From Pigoraptor chileana (taxonomy: Eukaryota; Opisthokonta; Filasterea), in NCBI GenBank assembly GCA_943704495.1, contig CALSCR010001762.1, forward strand, positions 1 to 23,777: a DNA stretch of 23,777 nucleotides, written 5' to 3'. Position 1 is the first letter of the stretch; each line of letters opens with the position of its first letter. This document shows positions 1-19,515 of the stretch, in pieces. The translations under genes were made by a program, and so were the position numbers. The notes beneath the pieces are model-generated. The model worked only from the letters and a program-made list of their open reading frames with translations. It did no database searches and was not told the DNA's origin.

Positions 1-217
1 CACCGCATATGGTGTGCTCAATTATGACAGGCACACACACGCACGCACACACGCACGCACATATACAGAACACCAACAAGCTCATGACAATCGCAGTAGT
101 TGAGAGAGACGGATAAAGCGCAGAAACTGAAAAAAGACGAGCGAATCCAACCAAAAGCGGTACTTTTGTTGGAAAAGAGTGAATAAACAGACCGACAGCG
201 ACACTTCATTAGACAGA
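1..217. other. Intergenic flank, 3' side of the ankyrin gene
   Basis: No gene is seen here. The stretch lies downstream of the minus-strand ankyrin gene stop codon and probably holds its 3' UTR. A CA-rich tract with interspersed CG steps (about 30-64) is the only distinctive sequence. I found no clear AATAAA on the minus strand. Confidence 0.5.
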
Positions 218-1401
218 TCAAGGCTGGTCATCGGCAAACACAAACGACTCAAGGACGAGTCTGCATGACGGAGTGGCGACATCCAGCGGCGATTTCCCCG
301 CGGCGTCTTTTCTTTTTGGATCCGCGTGATACTCCAACAGCGCCAGACACGTCTTCTCGTAGGCGTCGATTTGTGTGCATATGCGGCAGTGTGTGTGTCC
401 GTGATGTCGCATTGTCTGTAGCAGGCGCTTCAGGGGCAGCTGCTCTTCGCCGGGGACGCCGGCTTCGCCCGCACGCGCCACGTCACAGTGAGTTACGCCG
501 TGTGTCTTTCGCCCATACTCTGACGCCGCAAAGTGGAGGGCGGTGCGACCGTGAGCGTCAACCGCATTGAAATTAACCGAGCGTGCGCCGAGAGCTCGCA
601 CGGCTGCCTCGTGCCCGTTGCGAGCGGCGACCATGGCGGGAGTGAGCATCCGGGCGTGGCACTCGCTCGTGTCAGCAGACTCAATAAGCTCAACGCAGAC
701 ATCCTCGTCATCAAATGCAGTCGCCTCTGCGTCGGCGCCGTGTGCTATGAGCGTTTCAACAGTCCCAGCATGTCCTCTCTCGCACGCATCAAAGATCGGC
801 GTCCTTCCGATGGGATCACGGAGGTTAGGGTCCGCACCCGCACCAAGGAGCGCGAGCACGACAGCCTTGCACCCGTTGCGCACAGCCTTCTCCACGGGAC
901 GCGCGATGGGGTCGTTTGTGTGTGCGCCGGATGCAATGAGAAGGCGGATGACGGCAACCGTGTCTTCTTCGCGCTTTGGAGAGTGGACACCCTCGCGCAT
1001 GCACGCTGCCGCAAGGGGAGACAGACGCTCCGATACTCCGAATCGGTGCGAAAGACTGTCGTCCTCGGCATGATCCGGACCAAGATCATTGACGAGAAAC
1101 CCAAGACCAACAAGGTAGTCGATTGTGGCACTTGTGGCATATCCGAGACACGCCACGAAGAGGGCGTTGTATCCGCCGACAGAAGCCTTTGTGTCTGCGT
1201 TTCCTGCGCGGAGCACACGGAGGGCATCCAGGTGACCCGCATGGGCGGCAAGCAGAAAGGCAGTGAAGCCAGACGAAGAGTGTGCGTTGACGCTTGCGCC
1301 GAGCGCGAGGAGGTGTCCGATGAGTGCGGGCTTGTTCATGCGCGCCGCCAGATGCAATGCTGTGTTGGGATGTCCATATTAGTGATGTGTTTGTTTGTGT
1401 A

Positions 1402-1458
<57 letters not shown>

Positions 1459-2015
1459 AAGAGCCAAGAACTAAAAGGTTTTGTCCATTTTCACTGATTA
1501 AGAAAGTTCAATCGGTTTTGGCAGACAGTGAAGAACGCAGCGTGCGTACCAGTGAGGCCGAACTCGGTCGCATTAACGTCGCCTCCTCTGTTTACAAGGA
1601 ACTGAATCGCACTGTCGTTGCAGTCGCCCGCAAAGTAGGAGTCCGGACATGATCGCGCACACGCAAGGATCCCGAGCTCCATCACGCCGCCGTCCCTGTG
1701 CATACATACAGCAAATTGTTCGTCAACCGGACAGAGAGATGATTACAAGAACTGCGCTGTTGGATCGTCGCCTTCAACGTGTCAATAAATTATAGCGCAC
1801 ACACTCACTCACCTGAATGGCTTGAACTTGACGGGTTCGCTTTCGACGCACTCGGCCACCGCCTTGGCGTTATTGCGCCTGCACGCAAGCAGAAACCCCT
1901 CGATCACCGCATCTTCATGCGCATCCTCGGCGGCCTTTCCCCCGAACGGATTTTCGTCATGGTCGGCACTGTCGAGGTTGTGAAACCCCTGCAGATACGA
2001 CGATACACCGCCCAT
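218..2015 (-). CDS. Ankyrin-repeat protein, 3 exons
   Basis: The minus-strand gene has exons 1813-2015, 1550-1695 and 218-1359, with GT-AG introns and matching phases (2, then 1), giving 496 residues. The start ATG at 2015 has A at -3. The exon 2/3 junction falls inside a textbook ankyrin helix: joining it makes GLTALHLAAR, which strongly supports the splice. Ankyrin units run from about residue 95 to the C-terminus, with motifs such as FLVNRGGDVNA, LLALGASVNA, LLGAGADPNLRD, GRTPIFDACERGH, LIAHGADAEA, GRTALHFAA and GKSPLDVAT. Loop insertions separate some units, including a His/Cys-bearing stretch (HHGHTHCRIC) before the last repeat. I see no signal peptide, membrane segment or second recognisable domain. 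Ankyrin arrays bind proteins; partner and location cannot be inferred. Its 5' end faces UPF1 across about 720 bases. Confidence 0.87.
1360..1549 (-). repeat. Ankyrin gene intron 2 with (TG)n microsatellite
   Basis: This intron is bounded by GT at 1549-1548 and AG at 1361-1360 on the minus strand. On the plus strand it holds an essentially perfect (GT)n tract at 1405-1455, about 25 units. Read in the sense of the gene this is a CA tract lying just upstream of the acceptor. Confidence 0.85.
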
Positions 2016-2734
2016 TCTCTTCCAAATCTCACTGGTAAAATAGTTTCACAGTGCGATCCTTTTTCTTACTCTGTTATAAATCACTCGAGGAAGCTTCGAG
2101 AAAGAAAACAACAAAAAAATACTGAGGTGAATGTTGCATTCCTCTGCTGTTTTGTATTCGTATACATGTGCGACGTCAATCTATGCTTCTTGCCTTGTGA
2201 TGATGCGTCTGCCGTGTGATGATGCGTCTTGGCGAGTGTGCTGTGTCACGTAGTAGTGCGTCAGAACTCACACCGCCAATCTGTTCCACTTGTCCAGGTT
2301 GTGGGTGACATGGGTGCCTATATCTGGACAATACAAGCAAACATTGCTACTATAGGACTATATGTGACGCCTACGGCCTTATATCGTCAAACATAAAACC
2401 TAACCTCTTTATTAGGGAGGTTATACAGCGCATCTTATCCACATATGGTATCTGTAGGCGGGCATGTGGCCTCAACCGATTTCCACTGTTCGCCGGACTG
2501 TGTGTCGCAACGGCGGATGATGCACATCAACACAATTGTTCATTGAGAACTTACGGACATTTGAAGCATGTGGCAACATCTGCGGTTGTAGCGCAGTTAT
2601 AATTCCCTTATCGGTTGCATTGTCACGCTTTTTTGCCTTTTTATTATTAATCACTCTGTTGTGTTGTGAGGGTAGGCAGATTTCGGTTAGCGTGGTTTAG
2701 CGCCGTAAACGGGTTGACATAACTCGGCCTAAAA
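2016..2734. promoter_or_regulatory. Divergent intergenic region, ankyrin gene / UPF1
   Basis: About 720 bases separate the two divergent start codons, so both promoters and 5' UTRs should lie here. No ORF in it resembles a gene. Visible structure: a short direct repeat of TGATGATGCGTCT (about 2199-2230), and a hairpin with a perfect 7-bp stem TAACCTC/GAGGTTA (2401-2407 with 2417-2423, 9-base loop). UPF1 starts in an A-rich context (CCTAAAAATGAG). I could not assign a TATA box or initiator with confidence. Confidence 0.5.
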
Positions 2735-11823
<9,089 letters not shown>

Positions 11824-12895
11824 GACGTGGTGACTGCACCGAGGCGTGTCTGGTCTCATTCATCCTGCATATACGGCTCATTGTATTGCGGCTCCGTCTC
11901 TCTCCCATCCCTTTCCACTTTGTTTGGTTTGGTTTGGTGTCGAATCTGTCGCTGGATTGGCAATTTGGTCGGAGAAATCGGCTGATCGTTGACGACTGCC
12001 TGGCCTTGAAGCACGCACCCCGAATGACTGTTTTTCTGCTATGCCGTCGGTGTCGGGGCGCTTTCTGTTGTTGAGTGACGGGTCGGTGCATTTCTGCCCG
12101 CATGGAATCTGCAGTTGGTGTCTTTTGCTTCTGCGTTTTGTAGTGTGGGTGGCGACGGACGTTTTTTATGTGCTCAGATCTGATCCTGCGACAAAACGTG
12201 GCAGCAGTGCCTTGTCCCCTCCCCACACTCTTCCTGTGCGGCCGTCACATCGTCGATCCTTTGTGTTTTTTCATTTTGGTGGAAAAGAGCGCGAACGCAA
12301 CCAGAATGGCGATGTTTCTGCGGTGGAGGCTTTTGATGCCTGAGAGGGGACGGACCACAATCGAGGTGCAATGCGTTTGTTCTGCGTCAAATATGAGGCT
12401 ATGTCGCACCTTCTCATGTCAGCTCTTCCTTCATGGCGCGACTGCCGAACATTTCGTCCCGTTATCTGTGTAATCTCCTTTTGTGTTTGTTGTGTTTCTA
12501 CTGGGTGTTTGTGTCTTTTATTGTGTGGTTGTGTGTGTGTGTGTGTGTTTGGACGGAAATACAGGAGCTTTGAAATCCATGTGCACAACGCATGCCATCG
12601 ATTGTGTAATTTCGTCATCCAGGTCGTATTATCAAGGACGATTGGCCTCTACTGAATGCATTAATCCGGATGCCCACAAACCGTCCTGCTTGAGCTTCTC
12701 GTCTTTATATACAAAATGACGCAACACGCAGTCACATCGAGTGAGAAGACGTGTGCAATGTTGCAAGTTGTGTGTGGCACTCGTTGTCAATGAAAACAAC
12801 CGCACAAGCGAGACGGAAACCCAACGCACAATCTGAGCACTTTAATTGAAATGCTCAGGCTGGAAATCCATCTCCTTGCGATTGCATCCATCTTC
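11824..12895. other. Convergent intergenic region between UPF1 and ECD
   Basis: About 1.07 kb with no credible gene. It should hold both 3' UTRs. On the minus strand ATTAAA (plus-strand TTTAAT, 12841-12846) lies about 50 bases past the ECD stop and is a plausible poly(A) signal variant; a second, AATAAA, is near 12517-12523. I see no clear AATAAA for UPF1 on the plus strand. Confidence 0.5.
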
Positions 12896-15526
12896 TCATC
12901 GCTTCCCGGCGTTCTGCGAGCCGGGGGAGGCCGCGTCATCCGGCACGCGAATGCCCATCGATCCCAGCAAATTCGAAACAGGACCCGCCATTCCGTGCTG
13001 CGCGGCAAACGAATCGAGAATGTTCTTGACGAGATTGACGTCAATGTCGATCCCGCGCATGGCCGCACCCCGGTCACTCCGGTCACTCCGGTCACCCAGG
13101 TCACCTCGGGACGACGGGGCATCCCCCTCGGTCGCGGTGGCGGGCGCACGATGGCCGGCAGTCCCCGCACCCGCACCGTTTGAGGCGCCCTTTGCCTCCC
13201 GAGGTCTCTCCAGAGGTTCTCGGTCGTCGTCGTCGCCATGGTCGTCTTCCATCCGCGCAAAACTCGCGCCGAGGGTGCTGTTTGCGGCAAGCTCTGCATC
13301 CATCGCCCTGCTGAGGTGCGCAATCCGCTTCATCCCCTGTTCAAGCTGTCTGGCCTGCCGACCGTCATCGCCCTCACCCGAGGCAACAAAAGCATCCGAT
13401 TCGCCATCGGAAGAATCGTCGCCATCGGAATCTAAATCGGAAAAGCCCCTCCCAAGCAGCGCCCCCTCTCCAAATAGGTCGTCCATGTCGGAAACCCGTC
13501 CCTGGGACTCGGAATCGGCATCGGAATCGGAATCGGAATCGGCGTCCATCCCGAGGACAGTACGCATGGTCTTGACAAAAGCGCGAGAATCAAACCCAAC
13601 AGATGATAAAGATGTGTCGCTCGCACTCTTCCGAACCGCGTGATCATGCCGCCCCGTGCCCCGTGCACTTTTCTCTCCCGTGCTGTTGCTGTTGTTACTG
13701 CTGTTCATGCTGTTCTTGTTACTCTCGCTGTGGGGAGGCTTGCTGGTTGTGTGGGTGGAGGTGGCATCCACGTATTCGTCGTCGGAATCGAGTCCTTCTG
13801 CCGCAGAGGTCGGTTGTCCCGGGAATACAACGCCCTCGTGCGACGAGACTTTCCCAAGAAACGATCTCAGTTTATCGGCGACGTTTGTGAGATCAAATTC
13901 ATCGTCTGCGGCGGTGGTCCCATCCGAACGCGATTTGCTCTTGTGCTCTGCGTGCTGCTTCTCGGCGTCCCGCATTATTCCGCTCCGTTCAGAAGCCATC
14001 GCCTCGAGATCATCGACCGTCATTTCCATCCATGCGTCAGAGTCGGACGGCAACAACTGCGTCGTGTCGTCAGATAGCACGTCATCTTGTTGTTGTTCTT
14101 GTTGTTGTTGTTGTTTTTGTTGTGATGGCGACGGCAATGTGTCACCGGCAACAACATCGCCCTTCACCGAAGCGCATATCGATTCGTAAAAACGCAACAC
14201 AATTTCGCCGGGGGCAGCCCACACATCTTTTGTTGTGCGGCGTCCAATGTCTCCTGGGGACTGAGGCGCAGTTGCATTCCCCACTTGAACACGGACTGAA
14301 TCCACATATGACGCAATAAAGTCGTCAGCCGCTGCACTCATCAACTCCCTGTGCAATCGCGATCCCTCCATTTCGTCCCGAAAGTACCCTCTTCCACGCA
14401 GCGATTCGGCATAGTTCTTCCACAGTGGATGCGCCTTTGCTCTCTCTAGGTTGTTTGCATCCTCCGACTCGACTACGCTTCTCGATATGCGTGCACGCTC
14501 GGCTTCCACAAGAAGCATCTCAAAGCCACACGCTATTTTCGCCCCCATTTCCCAGGCCGCATACTCGGGGCTTGATCGCGGCGGCGGCCTCCCAAAAGAC
14601 GGCGGAAAGTTAAATCTCTGACACTTCAGCATTGCATAGATTGCACGTGTGAAACGCACGCGGCACGTGACAAAATCGGTGCCCGGGGGCATTACTCTCC
14701 GCAGTGACTGACAAGCGCGGAAAGTGATGGGATCGCGCAGATAGAACGCCTCTGCGGCAGGTGCGATCGACTCTGGGGATGCACGCAATAACGCCGCCGT
14801 CGCACGTGGCAGGCGGCAGTTCGAGTAGTGGTGCTGCATTGCGTGCCTGCGAGCGTCTGTGCCGATGCGTGCCAAGACAGCGTTTTCAATTGGAGATGAC
14901 GCGCGGGTCTTGTGCGGGTGACATGCGACTGCGAGGACAGCTTGCTGAAGTGATGGGCGGCCAACAGGGAGAATGGCAATGTCACCGGGGGCGGAGGGAA
15001 GTGGAAGGAGATGCACATGACCACCCGCCAGAAATACGCGGTTCTCGCTGGCCTCGGGATCCAGCCAGCCGGGAAGATGGTCCGCGCCCTCAATCAAGAG
15101 AAATTCTCCGTCCGCATCCCACACGCGCGCCACAAGCGACGTGTTTGCGCGCGTGATAGCAAGAAGTAGGTGCACAACGAACCATTCGTCCTCGATATTA
15201 TCACCAAACCGGGTCACACCTGCGAGACGAGGGATTGCGTCGTCATTCGTGCCATTCGCGTCAACGCCAACGGACGACCGCACACCAGGGGCCGATGACA
15301 TACTGTGGCCATGCATGCGCGACACTGCCAGTCGAAAGTCATCTTTGTGCCATATATAACCCCTCAGCATGTCTATTACGCTTGACATGCACGCAATCGC
15401 CACCGTTTCGAGAGCAGCGTCAGTGACCGGCCCGGCGAGCGCATCGGCAGCAAATACCTCATAGTGGACCGCATCTTCCTGTGCCTTCCGGCGCGCTTCA
15501 TCCGCACGCTTTAGTATATCGTCCAT
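12896..15526 (-). CDS. ECD: ECD (ecdysoneless/SGT1 family) homolog, single exon
   Basis: An uninterrupted 876-codon frame. The start at 15526 is in a strong context (ACACCATGG). Residues about 108-177 carry the family's most conserved block, with FGDNIEDEWFVVHLL, VARVWDADGEFLLIE, ADHLPGWLDP and ENRVF in order. A family-typical acidic stretch with a DAWMEMTVDDLEAM motif follows a Gln-rich spacer near residue 490. The last third is low-complexity (Ser/Asp repeats, an Asn/Ser run and an RSDRSDRG segment), which accounts for its length beyond human ECD (about 644). In animals and fungi ECD proteins act in pre-mRNA splicing (Prp8 complexes), transcription and cell-cycle control, in nucleus and cytoplasm. 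It is not the unrelated HSP90 co-chaperone also called SGT1. It lies tail-to-tail with UPF1 and head-to-head with the T-box gene. The absence of introns is odd beside its neighbours. Confidence 0.93.
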   Translation of the reverse strand: MDDILKRADEARRKAQEDAVHYEVFAADALAGPVTDAALETVAIACMSSVIDMLRGYIWHKDDFRLAVSRMHGHSMSSAPGVRSSVGVDANGTNDDAIPRLAGVTRFGDNIEDEWFVVHLLLAITRANTSLVARVWDADGEFLLIEGADHLPGWLDPEASENRVFLAGGHVHLLPLPSAPGDIAILPVGRPSLQQAVLAVACHPHKTRASSPIENAVLARIGTDARRHAMQHHYSNCRLPRATAALLRASPESIAPAAEAFYLRDPITFRACQSLRRVMPPGTDFVTCRVRFTRAIYAMLKCQRFNFPPSFGRPPPRSSPEYAAWEMGAKIACGFEMLLVEAERARISRSVVESEDANNLERAKAHPLWKNYAESLRGRGYFRDEMEGSRLHRELMSAAADDFIASYVDSVRVQVGNATAPQSPGDIGRRTTKDVWAAPGEIVLRFYESICASVKGDVVAGDTLPSPSQQKQQQQQEQQQDDVLSDDTTQLLPSDSDAWMEMTVDDLEAMASERSGIMRDAEKQHAEHKSKSRSDGTTAADDEFDLTNVADKLRSFLGKVSSHEGVVFPGQPTSAAEGLDSDDEYVDATSTHTTSKPPHSESNKNSMNSSNNSNSTGEKSARGTGRHDHAVRKSASDTSLSSVGFDSRAFVKTMRTVLGMDADSDSDSDADSESQGRVSDMDDLFGEGALLGRGFSDLDSDGDDSSDGESDAFVASGEGDDGRQARQLEQGMKRIAHLSRAMDAELAANSTLGASFARMEDDHGDDDDREPLERPREAKGASNGAGAGTAGHRAPATATEGDAPSSRGDLGDRSDRSDRGAAMRGIDIDVNLVKNILDSFAAQHGMAGPVSNLLGSMGIRVPDDAASPGSQNAGKR

Positions 15527-15611
15527 GGTGTATCATATACGATCTTACAAAACAATATGGCCTTTTCGAAAACTATTTTTCAGTGCATCTTGTAGTCTGC
15601 CGTCTCGGCTT

Positions 15612-15690
15612 GTGAGCACGTGCGGGCTGACGTCACGTAACCTCACGTGAGTCACGTGGTCTATTCAAATGACAAAATCACGTGGGCTGC
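15612..15690. promoter_or_regulatory. Cluster of four CACGTG boxes plus a TGACGTCA palindrome
   Basis: CACGTG occurs at 15617-15622, 15644-15649, 15653-15658 and 15679-15684, and the CRE palindrome TGACGTCA at 15628-15635. All lie within 68 bases, 91-158 bases upstream of the ECD start codon. CACGTG is the core for bHLH/bHLH-ZIP (and some bZIP) factors, and TGACGTCA is the ATF/CREB-type bZIP core. Single CACGTG copies occur elsewhere in the window, but nowhere else at this density. Confidence 0.6.
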
Positions 15691-15862
15691 ATTTTTGGCG
15701 CTCTTTGACTAACAACACAAAAGAATAAATAATTTTTTCTTTAAATATAAAGGATTATTCCGCCAATGCGAATCTGATACTCAACCGATAATGATCCTGC
15801 ATAATCCAATAATTATTTTATTGCGTCGTTTGAAAGAGGGATAAACCCGTCATCGTGGAACA

Positions 15863-16022
15863 TTCGCCCGTGGCAGTTTTCAACCACCAAGCTGGGTAAT
15901 GTGAAAACAGACCGCAATCTGGCAGCAATTTCACACCACACTCAATTCACATTCGCCCGGACGAGTCCACGAGAATGACTCACTCGGGCCCGTTGAATTG
16001 AAGCTCGGCCTCTTTTCGCCCG
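15863..16022. promoter_or_regulatory. Three TTCGCCCG direct repeats with T-half-site-like and TGACTCA motifs
   Basis: TTCGCCCG recurs at 15863-15870, 15952-15959 and 16015-16022 in the same orientation. Between the copies are TTTCACACC (15929-15937), close to the T-box half-site TTTCACACCT, and TGACTCA (15976-15982), the AP-1/Gcn4-type bZIP core. Function is inferred from motif identity only. Confidence 0.35.
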
Positions 16023-16324
16023 CATTTTGCACCTCCTGCCCAATTTCCGCAGCCCGAGGCGGGTGGCGGGGGTTGAAAAGTGGGGCCCGTGTGAATTTGA
16101 ATGGGTGGCGTGTATGATAAAGTTGTCAAAACACCTACTTTTTTGTATCTCTTTTTTTTTTATTTTTTATTTTTTTTTATTTGTTCTTTGGATTTTTCAC
16201 GCGCGCTAAGTAAGTAAGTGTGTAAGGTGTTCCGTTTGACTATCTTACTGGGCATCTGAACATCCGCTTCTGCCGCGTTCCTTCCTCACCTTGTGTGCAG
16301 ACGCGAGGGACGCAGCGTTTGAAT

Positions 16325-16357
<33 letters not shown>

Positions 16358-16580
16358 GTGTGTGACGGCAAGTGCTCCATGGTTCTCACTTTCTCGTGTT
16401 TCTGCAGTGTGCTCTCTATTGGGTGGGTGGGGTATTGATCCGCGCCTGATGGGTCTACATGTTGGGGTGGGGCAACTGAAATTCCCAATAGGTAGTTCTT
16501 TGGTCGTGCAAGGTGCAAAACACGTGTGGATCCACTTCTACAGCACTACGTCGCACTTTCGCAAGAGAAGGCTTGAAAAT

Positions 16581-16672
16581 AGCGCGCAGATCTCAATGGT
16601 GTAGAGATAGTAACTCTGCGAGTCGTCCTCCCATCACACTTGGATGCGGTTCCAATGCAGTTCCACCGCGCT
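16581..16672 (+). other. tRNA-like relic (possible SINE head)
   Basis: AGCGCG (16581-16586) can pair with CGCGCT (16667-16672). Between them is a D-arm-like hairpin, ATCTC/GAGAT (16590-16607), with a loop resembling tRNA (AATGGTGTA), and a B-box-like GGTTCCAATGC (16648-16658). The anticodon arm cannot be formed properly, the T-stem fails and the U8/G10 positions are wrong, so it is not a functional tRNA. It may be a tRNA-derived retroposon fragment or chance. Confidence 0.25.
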
Positions 16673-16984
16673 CCTATTCACACTCCCCCAATTGGCACCG
16701 TCGAGGGCTCGCCGCACTGCATACACTGCATTCGTGTGTGCACTTATTCAGCATAAACTCATAAACGCACGCACACACTCTTGTGCACTACCGCTGTCGC
16801 GCGGTTCATGCATCAAAAGGGCTCCTGCTTCTCTCGTTACGTCGCACTTGTTTGCGCAAACTCCCCTTTGAACCGATAAGGTGGGGCAGAGATAAGATCT
16901 GTGGTTGTTGTCGTTCCATCGCAACGGGACGAGACGCCACAGTCGGGTCTTGATCTGTCTATTGGATTCCGGATTGCAAATAAG

Positions 16985-19484
16985 ATGAATACGGACAACA
17001 ATTTTGGCGGGTAAGTGTTGGCACACAACTTTACTCCAGTTGTTTGAACCACGCACATGGCAATGCGTCAAATGTGCATCGTGTGTCTGAAACAAAATGT
17101 AAGTAGTATGTCCACACTCAACACCCAAAATTACATTGACGAATGGCACACAGGGGCGCGTATGGAGGCCACTATCCGCATCCTGGCATGGCCAATGGCG
17201 GTCTCGGTGGAATGCAGGGCACGGCGGGCAACGGTGGCTACGTGCAACAGATGCCGATGGGTCACCTCGACAACAGCGCATCCATGGCGCCAATGGTCGG
17301 GCCGATGGGCGGGCCGATGGTGATGGGTGGGCGACCGGGCAACAGTATGGGCGACTATGGGTCGGCGGGCGGTGTCGGCATGGGCGAGTTGCAGGCCGGG
17401 TGGGACAGGCGCTCTGCGTACCCACCGCAGGATATGTACGGCTTTCGTAACGACGGATTTGTGGGGTGAGTGTTTGTCTTCGGTGTGATGATAGACGCTG
17501 TTGTGTGGTGTGTTTGTGTTTCGGTGTTGATGTGCGTCGAGCGAAGGGCCCTATGTATCCTTTTTACCTCTCTCGTCGCTCTCTCTTTCTCTCTTTCTTT
17601 CTTTCTCTCTCTCCCTCTCTATCTCTCTTTGGAGTCGATGGGCTTACCAAGCCGTTTTGAGTACTGAAGGTGTCTCTCTGTCTCTCTTTGTGGAGTCCAT
17701 GGGCATAGCGCTTAAAACACTGACTTGCTTCCTAAATCTCTTCTCTCTCTCTCTCTTTCCATCTCTCTTTTGCTCATCACATGCGCCACGACCCTCCATA
17801 CAAGCAGCCAGTCGATGCCGGGTCAGATGCAGCCGGGCATGCAGGGAATGCAAATGGGCCGCGGGCTGCCTCTGAACATGATGTCTGGTCCGGGTGTCAC
17901 TGGGGTCGGGATGGCCATGGGGACGAATGGGCTGATGCCGCAGATGGGTGGCGCAATGAGTGGCAGTAATGGCATGGGCAACAAGCAGGGTATGGGCCCC
18001 CCTATGTCGCCAATGCAGCAGCCGCAGCAACAACAGCAGCAACAACAACAGCCCTCGCATGGGCTTGCTGGGACCAACAATGGCAGCAACGGCAGCATTG
18101 GCAGCAACAACGGGAGCATCAACAACGGAAGCAATGCAGGCGCCGGACCAAATATGGGCATGAGTGTGGGAGGCAACAATAACGGTGGATCGGGTGTGAA
18201 ATCCATGTCCATTCCGCTTCCCAGTATGATGGGGCGCGGGGGTAACGGAGGGATTGGATTGCAGCAGGCGCCGCAGTCTCAACAACAGCAACAGCAGCAG
18301 CAACAACATCAACAACAACAACCACAACAACAACAACAACATCAGCATCAGCAAATGCAAATGCAGCACCAGATGCAGCAGGGGATGGGTGGGCAACCTG
18401 GAATGGGCGGTTACCGCATGCCGATGATGTCCGGACAAGGAGGTCACCTCCCTCCCCTCGCGCAAATGGCTCCCCAGGGACCCAATACGCCCATGGTACT
18501 CACGCCCCGGATGTCGCAGCAGATGGGACAGCAGATGGGACAGCCACTCACGCCGCGCGGTGGTGACATGGCATCGCACGGACTCATGGGCGGTATCATG
18601 GGCTTGCCGGGTCATGCGTCGGGGCACGACATGTACGGGTCGGCGTCCAAAACGCCCGTTACTCCAAGGGAGGCTCCATCGTCGCATTCTGGACAGTCCG
18701 GACAGGCGCAGTCGGCGCAGGGCCAGCAGTCGCACGGGGGACAGTCAGGGGCACCGCAGCTGCCCGCGCAGGGTATGCTCGAACGCGGAGAAAATCCGGC
18801 GGTTGAGCTTGTCAACTCTGATTTGTGGCGCAGTTTTTGTCAGCACACGACCGAGATGATCATTAGCAGACATGGGCGGTGCCTGTTTCCAGCGCTCAAG
18901 GTGCGTGCGTGCGTTGGGTGGAACTGTCCCTCGTGTGTCCGTCTGTGTGTGCGTGCGAGGGCGTGAGAGATTTTGTTGCACGAAATGTCTCTGTGTGTAC
19001 GCGAGGGAGAGATAGAGACCTTTGCACTCCCCCTCCCTTTATTGAGATATTGCTGGCTTTGTGTGCCGTTTTGCAAGTGCCTATTAGTTAGAATAGTCAC
19101 GCACACACACAACAACAACTTCAGTGCTCTTCCTCGTTTTGTTCCCCTGCATAGCAACTTACATTCTGGGTGCAATTCGCTCTACTACCCCACACTCACA
19201 CGCACGCACACGCACACACACACACACACAATGTCCCACACGCGAATCGCACTTACTTTGGAAACAGATTCGCGTTTCGGGACTTGTGGCAACAGATCTG
19301 TACATGATTCTGCTCGATTTCGTCACTGTTAACGACTTTCGATACAAATACGACGGCCAAAAATGGATTGAGGTCGGCCAGGCTGACAAGGTATGTGGCG
19401 ACGCGTAGAACAATTGAAAATAATCCAGTGGGGCGTGTGCGTGTGTTTTTGAATATGCGTTAGATGTGGTGAGGTGTGGTGTGA

Positions 19485-19515
<31 letters not shown>

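Larger units (their letters stand above)
15527..16984. promoter_or_regulatory. Divergent intergenic region, ECD / T-box-receiver gene
   Basis: About 1.46 kb between two divergent start codons, with no credible ORF. From left to right it holds a CACGTG/CRE cluster (15612-15690), an AT-rich block (about 15718-15835), three direct copies of TTCGCCCG (15863, 15952, 16015), a T-half-site-like TTTCACACC (15929-15937), a TGACTCA bZIP-type site (15976-15982), a T-rich run (16138-16195), a (TG)n tract (16326-16363) and a tRNA-like segment (16581-16672). Assignments are by motif only. Confidence 0.6.

Noticed and set aside
533-1405. A 290-codon plus-strand frame opposite the ankyrin gene.
   Set aside because: It is the antisense of exon 3 and intron 2 of the ankyrin gene. 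The minus strand shows clear repeat motifs and spliced continuity; the plus-strand translation shows no family features.
16581-16672. A functional tRNA gene.
   Set aside because: No valid anticodon arm or T-stem can be formed and positions 8 and 10 are wrong; kept only as a possible relic.
17644-18735. A 363-codon minus-strand frame opposite T-box gene exon 3.
   Set aside because: It is the Leu/His-rich antisense of the poly-Gln coding region, with no recognisable domain.
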